From positions 124,001 to 188,000 of the forward strand of contig NZ_JAGOBJ010000003.1 of NCBI RefSeq assembly GCF_017983445.1: a DNA stretch of 64,000 bases, given 5' to 3'. The notes below the pieces were generated by a model. It did no database searches and was not told the origin of the DNA. It worked only from the letters and a program-made list of their open reading frames with translations. This DNA comes from Halomonas sp. GTDB taxonomy: Bacteria; Pseudomonadota; Gammaproteobacteria; Pseudomonadales; Halomonadaceae. The translations under genes were made by a program, and so were the position numbers. This document shows positions 1 to 7,671 of the stretch, in pieces (position 1 is the first letter of the stretch; each line of letters starts with the position of its first letter).

Positions 1-201
1 CCAGCGCTCGATATAGTCGTACCCGGCTGGCTGCATACGTGTACGCATATACGGATCAACGCCGATATAGCGGGGGCGTAGCAGCAATGAGGGCTTATCT
101 GGCAGGTTAATCAATGTCTTTTCGATATGCTCAGGGCGTAACGTTCCCTCAGGTAAGCGTGCAAGCTTTAAGCCTATCGTGGTCTTTGTGGATGCGGTCA
201 T
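1..201 (-). CDS. NADP-dependent oxidoreductase, CurA-like MDR family (N-terminal 67 aa, cut by window edge)
   Basis: Only the first 67 codons lie in the window; the rest continues past position 1. The start is the ATG whose complement is at 199-201. The peptide contains LRPRYIGVDPYMRTRM, which matches the conserved N-terminal 'VDPYMRgRM' element of the zinc-independent medium-chain reductases (curcumin reductase CurA, leukotriene B4 12-hydroxydehydrogenase type). Such enzymes reduce alpha,beta-unsaturated ketones with NADPH in the cytoplasm. The family call is fairly secure from this motif, but the substrate cannot be told. It is transcribed away from the next gene, with about 160 bases between them. 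Confidence 0.75.
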   Translation of the reverse strand, partial: MTASTKTTIGLKLARLPEGTLRPEHIEKTLINLPDKPSLLLRPRYIGVDPYMRTRMQPAGYDYIERW

Positions 202-321
202 GGCTACCTGTTCATTAAATTGGCAGCGCTAACGTTACCGCGAATAAAAGTAGAAGACTTATTTAAAAGAGGTATTCAAAACATTATAGCGGGATGAGAA
301 TAAGCAAAACTGGGTAGGAGT

Positions 322-341
322 CCGCCACCCAAGGGTGGCGG
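322..341 (-). terminator. perfect hairpin downstream of the SCP2-like gene
   Basis: CCGCCACC and GGTGGCGG pair perfectly around a CAAG loop. It lies 19 bases past the stop of the 361-717 gene. There is no run of T on either side, so it may be an RNA end-protecting hairpin or a Rho-associated 3' end rather than a classical intrinsic terminator. Confidence 0.35.
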
Positions 342-360
342 GTAACCGCTAGAAGTAGCG

Positions 361-717
361 TTACAGATACTTCAGTAGCTTTTGCAGCTTATTCATATCG
401 GCGGAGTCGCCGACAAGGCGCACCTCGCCGTTGAGCATTCCGTCGAGGAAGGCCTGCTGCGTTGGTTTCCTGAGGATACGTAACGCGGCGTCTTGATCGC
501 GAAAGCGCAACTCAAGATCCAGATCGACCGGTAAGCCTTTACCTGAAGAGATGCCTTTCGGCGTCATTCGGTAGTAACGGGCAACGGTTAAGTCTTCCGT
601 GGCAATACCCCAATCTAGGCCGCGCATTCGTTCCAATTGCTCTTGAAAGCGCGGCTTGCGGCGCAGGGCGCGTTTGAGCATAAAGCTCAGCAGCCACAGC
701 GTCAGCTTGAGCTTCAT
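361..717 (-). CDS. SCP2-like small protein
   Basis: This encodes 118 residues with a basic, hydrophobic N-terminus (MKLKLTLWLLSFMLKRALRRKPR). The C-terminal half resembles the SCP-2 sterol-transfer fold seen in many proteobacterial 'SCP2 sterol-binding domain' proteins, with an ...QQAFLDGMLNGEVRLVGDSADMNKLQKLL-like tail in which a small domain ends in 'G.v.l.GD'. Its ATG overlaps the HU stop codon (TAATG), so the two genes are translationally coupled and probably share a promoter upstream of HU. The lipid-binding role is a family inference. No catalytic residues are visible, and the assignment is moderate. Confidence 0.55.
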   Translation of the reverse strand: MKLKLTLWLLSFMLKRALRRKPRFQEQLERMRGLDWGIATEDLTVARYYRMTPKGISSGKGLPVDLDLELRFRDQDAALRILRKPTQQAFLDGMLNGEVRLVGDSADMNKLQKLLKYL

Positions 718-989
718 TAGGAAACGGCGTCCTTAAGCGCTTTGCCGGGCTTGAATGCCACGTTTTTGCTCGCCGGAATTTGTAGAGGAGCGCCCGTTTG
801 TGGGTTTTTACCGGTGCGTGCTGCACGCTCGCGTACAGTAAAGGTACCAAAACCAATCAAAGCCACATCTTCGCCTTTCGCGACGCTGTTGGTGATTTCA
901 TCCAGAATGACGTTCAGGACCTGGCCTGCTTTGTCTTTGGATAAATCGGCACTTTCAGCGATGGCAGCAGCGAGTTCAGGTTTGCGCAT
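717..989 (-). CDS. hup: HU family DNA-binding protein
   Basis: This is a 90-residue histone-like protein of the usual HU length. It starts MRKPELAAAIAESADLSK, has the helical dimerisation region, then the GFGTFTVRERAARTGKNPQTG beta-arm with its proline at the tip, and ends in the typical AFKPGKALKDAV. It bends and compacts DNA in the nucleoid as a dimer. Whether it is the alpha or beta type cannot be decided by eye. The stop overlaps the start of the SCP2-like gene downstream. In Pseudomonas a HU-like gene also sits next to the rubredoxin reductase and ubiCA, so the location is conserved. Confidence 0.93.
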   Translation of the reverse strand: MRKPELAAAIAESADLSKDKAGQVLNVILDEITNSVAKGEDVALIGFGTFTVRERAARTGKNPQTGAPLQIPASKNVAFKPGKALKDAVS

Positions 990-1094
990 AAGGAATTCCC
1001 CTCATTAAAATTAAGTATAAAGTGTAGCGGTGTTATTAAAAGCGCCACCCAGGCTGGGTTAGCTTCTCTAGCCTAGTCGTGAACGCGGTGAAAA

Positions 1095-2285
1095 TCAGCC
1101 CAGTAATGCAGGTGCCGCTCTGGAAAGCTCCACTTTCCGTCTCACGCAGCCCCCTGTCAACGCAAAACCGACTAAATTCCCGTCTTTATCTTCACCCAGC
1201 GCGGCCATGTTGCCCCCTTCGCCTTCAATTCGCCAGCGTTCGGGTGGGATGAGCGGCGGGTAGGCTACCACTGGTAATAGCGGTGTTTTAACGATAACGG
1301 GCCAGGCGCCGAAGCTTACCGGGGTTGGCGTGCCGACAAGTGTTGCTGCCAGCGCCTTGGCACAGGCTTGCAGTGGCTGCACATACATGGCGTTGATATT
1401 GTCGATACAGGCGGCATCCCCCAAGGCATAGATATGCGGGTTCGAGGTGCGCAGGTAGCGGTCTACCTGAATACCTTGGTCAGAGACGGCAAGCCCTGCC
1501 GCTCTGGCCAACGCCGTTCTTGGGGCAAGGCCTGTGGCCAGTAGAACAATATCAGCGTTGATGATCGCGTTATCGTCCAGTGCCAGCCTGGCGCTGCTGT
1601 CCTCGCCCAAGGCGATATCCTTGAGCGTTCGGCCAAGCGCCAGTCGGATACCCGCTTCTTCAAAGGCTTTGCCCAGTACAACGCCAAGCGGCTCAGGCAG
1701 TAGTCTGGGCAGCGGTGTGGTTTCCGGGGCAATCAGGGTTATCTGATGGCCGCCTGCGTGCAGGTCATTGGCGAATTCGCAGCCCACCAGACCCGCGCCG
1801 ATAATGGCAATGCGCGCTGGTCGCTCATGCAAGGCAGTGTAAAATCGCCGATAGTCATCCAGGTCGTTAATAACAAAAAAGTGCTGGGATACGCTTGAGG
1901 GAATGGCAAACGGTGTCCGGGGCTCGGCACCGGTAGCAAGCACCAGGGCGTCGTAGGTCAACGTTTTTCCATTGCCAAGTTTAACCGTTTGGGTGTCTGC
2001 GGATACCTGCTCTACCGGGGTGTAGGCCATGACCTGGATATCAAGCTCTTCAGCAAGGCCTGCGGCTGTCTGCTTCGCCAGCTGATCAGGTTTGAGCCCT
2101 TTCGCAAAGCCGGTCGAGAGAAGTGGCTTGCTGTAATCATCGCCGCTGTCAGCACTGACCAGCGTGATGCTGCGCTGATCGCCCAGACGGCGCAACGCGC
2201 GGGCAAGCCCAATGCCTGCCATTCCCGTGCCGATAATGATCAGCTCGGCGTGGGTAGTGGAGTCAACCGTATGTGGTGCAGGCAT
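1095..2285 (-). CDS. rubB: FAD-dependent rubredoxin-NAD(+) reductase
   Basis: This 396-residue pyridine-nucleotide disulfide-family flavoprotein has an N-terminal FAD motif, LIIIGTGMAGIGLARALRR (about residues 15-33). A second, NAD-binding glycine motif, IAIIGAGLVGCEFANDL, lies near residues 158-175, followed by the ATG motif 'LLATGLAPRT' and the 'YALGDAA' FAD-binding element near the C-terminus. Rubredoxin reductases pass electrons from NADH to rubredoxin in alkane hydroxylation or oxidative-stress defence. The location next to ubiC-ubiA matches the Pseudomonas arrangement, but there the rubredoxin genes sit alongside and none is found here. The specific partner is therefore unproven. Confidence 0.8.
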   Translation of the reverse strand: MPAPHTVDSTTHAELIIIGTGMAGIGLARALRRLGDQRSITLVSADSGDDYSKPLLSTGFAKGLKPDQLAKQTAAGLAEELDIQVMAYTPVEQVSADTQTVKLGNGKTLTYDALVLATGAEPRTPFAIPSSVSQHFFVINDLDDYRRFYTALHERPARIAIIGAGLVGCEFANDLHAGGHQITLIAPETTPLPRLLPEPLGVVLGKAFEEAGIRLALGRTLKDIALGEDSSARLALDDNAIINADIVLLATGLAPRTALARAAGLAVSDQGIQVDRYLRTSNPHIYALGDAACIDNINAMYVQPLQACAKALAATLVGTPTPVSFGAWPVIVKTPLLPVVAYPPLIPPERWRIEGEGGNMAALGEDKDGNLVGFALTGGCVRRKVELSRAAPALLG

Positions 2286-2371
2286 GCCATCCCCAAATAG
2301 TCAGTGCAACAAAAGCCAATAAGACCACCATGTTACACTAACCGCTCTGTTTTTTTGCCCAGGAGTACTCG

Positions 2372-2929
2372 GTGGCGACTTCCTCTTTTCGGCAAGCACA
2401 CGCTTTCCCTGTTTGGCAGCCCGTGGCCGCGCTGCGCCCCGCCATGAGTGCTTCCTGGTGGCAGTGGGTGGCTTCTACCGACTCGTTGACTGCCCGTCTG
2501 ACGGCAGCAGGCGGCGAAAAGCCGTTTCGTGTGCGCCTGTTACGCCAAGGCGTCGGTATGCCCCAGCCTGACGAGGCACACGCCTTGGGGCTCGCGCTAC
2601 GTCATTATGCCTGGCTGCGTGAAGTGGCACTTTGTGTGGGCGATACGCCCTGGGTAGTAGCTCGCTCGGTGGCGCCTCTGACGCAGTTACAGGGGCAGCC
2701 TCTAGAGAAGCTGGGCGAGCGTTCCCTGGGCAGCTGGCTATTTCGGCAGCCTGATCTGGTCCGCGGCCCGCTTGAGGCCACTGCCTGTGCTCCACGCTTT
2801 GCTTACCCAACGGATGCCGAGAGCCTTTGTGGGCGGCGCTCCGTGTTTCAGCATGCTGGGCTTTCACTGCTCGTCCAGGAGTACTTTTTATCCGCTATGG
2901 CTGATGATCTTCGTCTGCCTTCGCGGTAG
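2372..2929 (+). CDS. ubiC: chorismate--pyruvate lyase
   Basis: This 185-residue protein of the UbiC family converts chorismate to 4-hydroxybenzoate plus pyruvate, the first committed step of ubiquinone synthesis, in the cytoplasm. Recognisable elements are RVRLLRQG (residues 50-57), the [20 protein letters not shown] stretch, and LGSWLF (substrate lid region). The start is a GTG preceded by AGGAG at 2361-2365. It is followed 35 bases after the stop by ubiA, the next enzyme of the pathway, and the two are evidently one operon. The sequence is somewhat diverged from the E. coli enzyme, but the context makes the call firm. Confidence 0.88.
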   Translation: MATSSFRQAHAFPVWQPVAALRPAMSASWWQWVASTDSLTARLTAAGGEKPFRVRLLRQGVGMPQPDEAHALGLALRHYAWLREVALCVGDTPWVVARSVAPLTQLQGQPLEKLGERSLGSWLFRQPDLVRGPLEATACAPRFAYPTDAESLCGRRSVFQHAGLSLLVQEYFLSAMADDLRLPSR

Positions 2930-2964
2930 GCTTGCTCGGCATCTCTTCTTTTCGTGAGGTAAGC

Positions 2965-3855
2965 ATGGATCGTTCTTTGTTGCGGCCAACCGGGTGGGCG
3001 CGATTGGCAGATTTTTTACACGTGATGCGCCTGGACCGCCCCATCGGTACCTGGCTATTGATGTGGCCGACCCTGTGGGCACTCTGGGTGGCGGCGGAAG
3101 GAGTGCCGGGCCGTAACGTACTGCTTATATTCGTGGCGGGTGTGTATGTAATGCGCGCCGCTGGCTGTGTGGTGAACGATTATGCCGACCGGCATTTTGA
3201 TGGCCACGTAAAGCGCACCAAAAATCGCCCGCTGGCAACCGGGCGCATCAGCGAAACCGAAGCCCAGCTGCTGTTTATTGGCCTCGTGGCGGTCGCGTTT
3301 ATCTTGGTGCTGCTCACCAACTGGTTTACGGTGCTCTTGTCGCTTGGTGGGGTCGTACTGGCGTTTATTTATCCGTTTATGAAGCGCTACACCCACTTTC
3401 CTCAGGTAGTGCTCGGGGCGGCTTTTTCCTGGGCGATCCCCATGGCGTTTGGCGCCGTATTAGGCCATGTACCGCTGGATGCCTGGCTGCTGTTTTTCGC
3501 CAACGTGCTCTGGACGGTGGCCTACGATACTCAGTATGCGATGGTTGATCGTGATGACGATTTGAAAATCGGTATTAAATCAACGGCTGTGCTTTTTGGT
3601 GATGCAGATCGTCTGATCATTGGCTTGTTGCAGATCGCCACGCTCGCGCTTTTGGCCTGGGTAGGCGTGCGCGTCGGGCTGGGCGGCTTTTTCTGGCTGG
3701 GGCTTGCCGGTATGGCGGCGACGTTTGTCCATCAGCAGCGCCTGATTCGTCATCGTGAACGTGACCCATGCTTTCAGGCATTTTTGAATAACCACTGGGC
3801 GGGGCTGCTCATTTTTGCAGGCATTGCGCTTAGCGAATGGCCGGTTGTGGGCTAA
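2965..3855 (+). CDS. ubiA: 4-hydroxybenzoate octaprenyltransferase
   Basis: This 296-residue integral membrane prenyltransferase attaches the polyprenyl chain to 4-hydroxybenzoate in ubiquinone synthesis. Both Mg-pyrophosphate-binding aspartate motifs are present: [19 protein letters not shown] and the later [21 protein letters not shown]. About eight or nine hydrophobic segments fill the rest. I chose the ATG at 2965 because GAGGT stands just upstream and the family starts this way. An in-frame TTG at 2932 would add eleven residues with no support. It lies in an operon with ubiC. Confidence 0.95.
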   Translation: MDRSLLRPTGWARLADFLHVMRLDRPIGTWLLMWPTLWALWVAAEGVPGRNVLLIFVAGVYVMRAAGCVVNDYADRHFDGHVKRTKNRPLATGRISETEAQLLFIGLVAVAFILVLLTNWFTVLLSLGGVVLAFIYPFMKRYTHFPQVVLGAAFSWAIPMAFGAVLGHVPLDAWLLFFANVLWTVAYDTQYAMVDRDDDLKIGIKSTAVLFGDADRLIIGLLQIATLALLAWVGVRVGLGGFFWLGLAGMAATFVHQQRLIRHRERDPCFQAFLNNHWAGLLIFAGIALSEWPVVG

Positions 3856-3877
3856 GCCTGGCCCGTGTGATTAATGC

Positions 3878-3928
3878 TTGTCATAGAAGTGTCATCAAGT
3901 CATGGTGTTATTGTCACTGAGATGTCAT
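3878..3928 (+). promoter_or_regulatory. Pho-box array upstream of phoB
   Basis: There are two 18-base matches to the PhoB box CTGTCATAWAWCTGTMAY: TTGTCATAGAAGTGTCAT (3878-3895) and TTGTCACTGAGATGTCAT (3911-3928). The TGTCAT/TGTCAC half-sites start at 3879, 3890, 3912 and 3923. All lie in one 11-base register, with a degenerate position at 3901 between the pairs. The array ends 35 bases before the phoB ATG. It implies PhoB autoregulation of phoBR under phosphate starvation. Confidence 0.85.
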
Positions 3929-3963
3929 TGAATTTCCTTCTTTGAACACCGTGAGGCCCTGGG

Positions 3964-4653
3964 ATGACCGCCAAGACCGTTTTGATTGTCGATGATGAAG
4001 CGCCTATTCGCGAGATGATCGCCGTAGCGCTGGAAATGGCGGACTATCGCGTGCTCGAAGCGGATAACGCCCAGGATGCCCACGCGCTGGTGGTAGACCA
4101 TCAGCCCGACTTGCTATTGCTGGATTGGATGATGCCGGGCACCAGCGGTATTGAACTGGCAAGGCGCTTGAAGCGTGAAGAAGCGACGGCTGAACTGCCC
4201 ATTATTATGCTCACCGCCAAAGGTGAAGAGGATAATAAGATTCAGGGGCTCGAGTCGGGTGCGGATGATTACATTACCAAGCCCTTTTCACCGCGCGAGC
4301 TGGTAGCACGCCTGAAAGCTGTACTGCGTCGTGCCACCCCGCGCGGCGTAGAAGACCCTATCGAAATCAATGGCCTGCTATTGGATCCGGTTAGCCATCG
4401 CGTGAGTGATCACGGTAAAGCACTTGAAATGGGGCCTACCGAATACCGCCTGCTGCAGTTCTTCATGACCCACCAGGAGCGGGCTTACACACGCAGCCAA
4501 CTGCTGGACCAAGTGTGGGGCGGCAATGTCTACGTTGAGGAACGCACCGTGGATGTCCATATACGACGCTTGCGTAAAGCATTGGGCGAAGTGCATCAAA
4601 ACCTGATCCAGACGGTACGGGGTACCGGTTATCGCTTCTCTGCTCGGGTGTAA
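3964..4653 (+). CDS. phoB: phosphate regulon response regulator PhoB
   Basis: This 229-residue OmpR-type regulator has an N-terminal receiver domain with the acidic pocket D10-D11, phospho-acceptor D54 in [10 protein letters not shown]84 and K86 (MLTAKGE). A C-terminal winged-helix domain includes [14 protein letters not shown] and ends in [13 protein letters not shown]. Phosphorylated by PhoR, it binds Pho boxes and activates pst and other phosphate-scavenging genes. Its own promoter carries a Pho-box array. phoR follows two bases after the stop codon. Confidence 0.96.
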   Translation: MTAKTVLIVDDEAPIREMIAVALEMADYRVLEADNAQDAHALVVDHQPDLLLLDWMMPGTSGIELARRLKREEATAELPIIMLTAKGEEDNKIQGLESGADDYITKPFSPRELVARLKAVLRRATPRGVEDPIEINGLLLDPVSHRVSDHGKALEMGPTEYRLLQFFMTHQERAYTRSQLLDQVWGGNVYVEERTVDVHIRRLRKALGEVHQNLIQTVRGTGYRFSARV

Positions 4654-4655
4654 TC

Positions 4656-5948
4656 GTGCGCCTGTGGAGCCGTGAACTGTGGCGTATTGCCTGGTTAGCG
4701 ACCATTGGGGTTTGCCTGGGGTGGTCATTGGGTTCGGCAGGGCTGGGGTTGGCGGCCGGATTGGCCGTCTGCTTGTTCTACCATCTACGTCAGCTGCGCG
4801 TGCTTTTTCAGTGGCTAACGCTTAATCCGCATAATGAACCGCCCGCGGCCAGTGGCATGTGGGGGGATCTGCTTGATCGCCTTTATCGCTATCAAAAAAG
4901 CCAGCGTATCACTCAAGGGCGATTACGGGCGACGCTGGCACGTATTCAAGAATCCTCTGAGGCCATGCGCGACAGCGTGGTCATGCTCGACCGGCACGGC
5001 GATCTTGAGTGGTGGAACAGCGCCGCCACGAAGATGCTGGGCCTGCAGACGGCGCATGATCGTGGTCAGCACATCACCAATCTACTGCGTGATCCGGACT
5101 TTATCAGCTACTTCAATGCACGCAACTATAGTGAGCCGCTAACCCTGACCTCACCGATTGATGAGCGTAGCGTTCTGCAATACCAGATTACCCTCTACGG
5201 TGACGATGAGCGCTTGGTGATGGCACGGGATATCACCCGTTTACATCGCCTTGAGCAAATGCGCCGTGATTTCGTCGCTAATGTTTCCCACGAACTGCGT
5301 ACTCCGTTGACCGTTCTTTTAGGCTATCTGGAAACCTATGGCGATCTGGCCGATCAGCTTCCGCCCCGCTTAGGCCGGGGTATTGAGAAGATGCAGGAGC
5401 AGGCTCAGCGTATGCAGAATCTGGTGAATGACCTGCTGCTTTTATCGCGCTTGGAGATCGATCAAAGCGGCGAAGATCATCAGCCGCTATCCATTGAGCG
5501 CCTTCTGGATAGTGTGTCCCAGGACGCACTTGCTCTATCGCACCACCAGCATAGTGTGCGTGTCGAGATTGAAAACGAGGCGGGGCTGATAGGTAGCGAA
5601 CAGGAAATCCGTAGCGCCATTTCTAACCTAGCTTTTAATGCCGTACGATATACGCCGTCATCCAGCCAGATTACCCTGCGCTGGATGACGCTGGCGAACG
5701 GTGATGCCTGTATAGAAGTCGAGGATAATGGCCAAGGGATCGACCCTGTGCATATCCCCCGGCTAACCGAGCGTTTTTATCGTGTTGATAAAGGCCGTAG
5801 TACCACTACAGGCGGCACGGGGCTAGGGCTTGCCATCGTTAAACACGTATTGCTACGCCATGATGCCCTGCTTCAGGTTGAGTCCCACCCCGGTGAAGGT
5901 TCTCTATTCCGCTGTGTTTTCCCCGCCGCTCGATTAACCACACTTTAA
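4656..5948 (+). CDS. phoR: phosphate regulon sensor histidine kinase PhoR
   Basis: The 430-residue membrane kinase has hydrophobic segments near residues 11-41 (two transmembrane helices with almost no periplasmic loop, as usual for PhoR). A PAS domain spans about 100-195. The HisKA region DFVANVSHELRTPLTVLL carries the phospho-acceptor H212. The HATPase domain shows FNAVRYTPSSS (N box), VEDNGQGI (G1) and GGTGLGLAIVKH (G2). The start codon is GTG, two bases after the phoB stop, so translation is coupled. It senses phosphate through the Pst transporter and PhoU, both encoded a few kilobases downstream on the opposite strand. Confidence 0.95.
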   Translation: MRLWSRELWRIAWLATIGVCLGWSLGSAGLGLAAGLAVCLFYHLRQLRVLFQWLTLNPHNEPPAASGMWGDLLDRLYRYQKSQRITQGRLRATLARIQESSEAMRDSVVMLDRHGDLEWWNSAATKMLGLQTAHDRGQHITNLLRDPDFISYFNARNYSEPLTLTSPIDERSVLQYQITLYGDDERLVMARDITRLHRLEQMRRDFVANVSHELRTPLTVLLGYLETYGDLADQLPPRLGRGIEKMQEQAQRMQNLVNDLLLLSRLEIDQSGEDHQPLSIERLLDSVSQDALALSHHQHSVRVEIENEAGLIGSEQEIRSAISNLAFNAVRYTPSSSQITLRWMTLANGDACIEVEDNGQGIDPVHIPRLTERFYRVDKGRSTTTGGTGLGLAIVKHVLLRHDALLQVESHPGEGSLFRCVFPAARLTTL

Positions 5949-6142
5949 GGCCTGCTTTTTCCCCTTCTTAATAATTCTTGTACAAGTGTGTCACGCTGTC
6001 AGTTAATTATGGTCAAAGATTGCTCATGTGCCATTTTTAAACAGTATGTGGCCCAGTGAAAAGGCGAGTAAAAGCTAATTTTGGCAAACAGTTTTTAAGA
6101 TAAATTATTGTTTTAATTGAAATATTTTTTTTATAAGCTTTT
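5949..6142. other. A/T-rich intergenic stretch upstream of the first small secreted protein
   Basis: There is no gene between phoR and the ATG at 6257 (308 bases). The part from about 6090 to 6142 is strikingly A/T-rich, with an eight-T tract at 6125-6132. Together with the -24/-12 element that follows, this is the kind of bendable DNA where IHF commonly assists sigma-54 promoters. I see no clear IHF consensus and no convincing Pho box. It has no obvious terminator for phoR. Confidence 0.4.
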
Positions 6143-6160
6143 TTGGCATCGGTTCTGCAA
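6143..6160 (+). promoter_or_regulatory. candidate sigma-54 (RpoN) -24/-12 promoter
   Basis: TTGGCATCGGTTCTGCAA has GG at 6145-6146 and GC at 6157-6158, separated by exactly ten bases. It fits TGGCAC-N5-TTGC with two mismatches. The predicted transcript start is near 6169, giving an untranslated leader of about 88 bases. The same element, in the same position relative to the gene, stands before the related gene at 7227. Confidence 0.55.
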
Positions 6161-6170
6161 TATCCTAGAC

Positions 6171-6230
6171 AAGGAAGACTACCGCAGGAAATGGTAAGCC
6201 AGGATGGCGCTTCCTTGAAATTATGCGGTA
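6171..6230 (+). other. possible folded 5' leader (crossed 7-bp pairings)
   Basis: Two perfect 7-base complementarities interleave within the predicted leader. AAGGAAG (6171-6177) pairs with CTTCCTT (6210-6216), and TACCGCA (6180-6186) pairs with TGCGGTA (6224-6230). The A-B-A'-B' order is that of an H-type pseudoknot or of two competing hairpins just ahead of the ribosome site (AGGAG near 6245). This is seen only as base complementarity; no structure prediction was run. Confidence 0.3.
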
Positions 6231-6256
6231 TCAAACAGCGATCTAGGAGACGGAAT

Positions 6257-6631
6257 ATGATGTCCAAGGAACTACTCAAGAAAGCTGGTATTTTAGGTGT
6301 GACGTTCGGTCTGATGGCAAGCCCTTTCGCGTTTGCTCAAGAACCAGCTAACCCAAGCGGTAATATTTCTCCAGATGAACAGCCGGTCGAGTCTCAATCA
6401 CATGGCTCCACACAAGCAGGTTCGTCTGACTATGATCAAAATGATCTGATTCACGAAGAAGGCGATAACGCTGCACATAACGATGGTGCAATGGGTTCTG
6501 CAAATTCCGGTACTCATACCGAGAATGATGCAATGGGCTCTGGTCCGACTGGCGAAACCTCGGGCGGCGACACTTCTTTTGAGTCTGACGATTTACCCAA
6601 AGAAAATAGTTCAGTAACCACTGATCAGTAA
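6257..6631 (+). CDS. small secreted acidic protein, paralogue of 7227-7544
   Basis: The 124-residue product has a clear Sec signal peptide, with lysines at 4, 8 and 9, a hydrophobic core, and probable cleavage after ASPFAFA at residue 27. The mature part is disordered-looking, rich in Asp, Glu, Ser, Gly, Asn and His, with no cysteine. It contains Y-D-Q-N-D-L-I-H-E-E-G-D at 59-70 and an internal near-repeat, DGAMGSANSG/NDAMGSGPTG. The ATG at 6257 follows AGGAG; a longer in-frame reading from 6143 would swallow the promoter element and is rejected. I do not recognise a named family. A periplasmic or extracellular ion-binding or structural role is only a guess. It lies between phoR and its paralogue. 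Confidence 0.75.
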   Translation: MMSKELLKKAGILGVTFGLMASPFAFAQEPANPSGNISPDEQPVESQSHGSTQAGSSDYDQNDLIHEEGDNAAHNDGAMGSANSGTHTENDAMGSGPTGETSGGDTSFESDDLPKENSSVTTDQ

Positions 6632-7118
6632 GATTTTAATATTTATAGATGCTCAGGATGAGCTAGTACAGGATAAGGATTTTCTACTGCATGGATGACT
6701 ACTGATTCAAGGAATGAATCAAGTGACGATCAGAACGTTAGTCAGGGTAAATTCCAAGGTTGGAGTCCCGCAAAAGGATAGGAAGCTAGCGTTAGATATT
6801 GTCCATAGGTACGAGATCAAGACCCTGCCACGGCGGGGTCTAATCTTTTCTGTAACAGCAGTATGACATTTTAAAAAGGCACGATTGGCTGCTGTTGCGT
6901 TTATAGCGATCATTAGCCCGGCTTATCTTCTCGCGCTTACTAAGCTAAAACGGTCTATACCTGTATTACAGTGTGCCACTTTAGTTGAATATCGAAGGCG
7001 CATGTGTCATTATTGCACAATATATTAGCGTGCTATCTATTTGCGCAGCGGTGTTTGGCGTGCAATTTTTATTTGGTATATTGCTGATATTTAAAGTTAA
7101 TTATTTCAGGCGAGATTG
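6632..7118. other. long intergenic stretch, no gene seen
   Basis: About 490 bases separate the first secreted-protein gene from the promoter of the second. I find no credible reading frame: the 64-codon antisense frame at 6719-6913 has no ribosome site or protein-like composition. Apart from the hairpin at 6820-6841, the DNA becomes A/T-rich toward 7050-7110, just before the next -24/-12 element, mirroring the upstream region of the first gene. A small RNA ending at the hairpin is possible but not supported by a promoter I can name. Confidence 0.4.
6820..6841 (+). terminator. possible terminator hairpin
   Basis: AGACCCTGCC and GGCGGGGTCT pair with one G-T wobble around a very tight loop. It is followed by TAATCTTTTCTG, a weak T-rich tail. 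It lies about 190 bases after the stop of the first secreted-protein gene, which would give that messenger a long 3' untranslated region. Confidence 0.4.
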
Positions 7119-7135
7119 TTGGCATCTTTGATGCA
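7119..7135 (+). promoter_or_regulatory. candidate sigma-54 (RpoN) -24/-12 promoter
   Basis: TTGGCATCTTTGATGCA has GG at 7121-7122 and GC at 7133-7134 with ten bases between. It shares TTGGCATC-N5-TGCA-N6-TAGA with the element at 6143-6160. The predicted start is near 7145, leaving an 82-base leader, almost the same length as that of the paralogue. A/T-rich DNA precedes it. Confidence 0.55.
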
Positions 7136-7226
7136 GTAGAATAGATGAAAGCAATAGCCGCTAGATGATCAGCTAGGCATTAGCTATCCACCCTATCAGC
7201 GGTATTCATGTTATCAGGAGTAAGTT

Positions 7227-7544
7227 ATGTTATTTAAAGCAATGGTAAAAAAAGTAGGTCTCTTCAGCGTTTCTTTAGGCCTTATCGCAAGCCCGCTGGC
7301 ATTTGCACATAGCTCTATCGAGTTAAACAAAGATCGCGCTGTCGGTGAGATCTCTCACCAGTCAGAGTCGACCCGTACATCGGAGTCAGCCACTTACTCT
7401 GCGAACGAGCTGAACCACGGTGAGCGTGACCGTATGAACAGTAACTACACGCCGACTAGCCATCAAGAGAGTGCCCGTCAAAACGCTAACTCGTATAAAG
7501 CGTCTGATTTGACGCGCGATGAAGGCGACAGCACTGATTGGTAA
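7227..7544 (+). CDS. small secreted protein, paralogue of 6257-6631
   Basis: This is a 105-residue protein whose signal peptide (KKVGLFSVSLGLIASPLAFA, probable cleavage after residue 27) is nearly the same as that of the gene at 6257. The mature part is hydrophilic and carries two copies of the shared motif: Y-S-A-N-E-L-N-H-G-E-R-D at 57-68 and Y-K-A-S-D-L-T-R-D-E-G-D at 90-101. A CAGGAG ribosome site stands at 7215-7220. No cysteines and no membrane segment remain after cleavage. Function is unknown. The shared signal, motif and promoter mark the two genes as an old duplication under common control. A strong terminator follows. Confidence 0.78.
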   Translation: MLFKAMVKKVGLFSVSLGLIASPLAFAHSSIELNKDRAVGEISHQSESTRTSESATYSANELNHGERDRMNSNYTPTSHQESARQNANSYKASDLTRDEGDSTDW

Positions 7545-7622
7545 GCCTTTTCTATCCTAAGTTAATAAAAAGCTAGGGTAGTAAGACACTAAGGTAGCAA
7601 GAAAAGAAGATAGTAAGTACAT

Positions 7623-7647
7623 AAAACCCCGCTCATGCGGGGTTTTT
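7623..7647 (+). terminator. Rho-independent terminator, bidirectional
   Basis: ACCCCGC (7626-7632) and GCGGGGT (7637-7643) form a stem with a TCAT loop, flanked by A's on the left and TTTTT on the right. It stands between the secreted-protein gene (+) and cysZ (-), whose 3' ends converge, and can serve both. Confidence 0.88.
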
Positions 7648-7671
7648 GCGTTTCAGAATTAGCCCGTTAAG

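Noticed and set aside
5989-6002. TGTCAC and TGTCAG close together after phoR, resembling a Pho box
   Set aside because: The half-sites are only eight bases apart instead of eleven and have no supporting gene start at the right distance.
6719-6913. A 64-codon antisense frame between the secreted-protein genes
   Set aside because: No ribosome site, no recognisable protein features, and a hairpin interrupts it.
7049-7066. TTTGGCGTGCAA-like stretch resembling a -24/-12 element
   Set aside because: The GG is not followed by GC after ten bases, and it is not placed to serve a gene other than the one with a better element at 7119.
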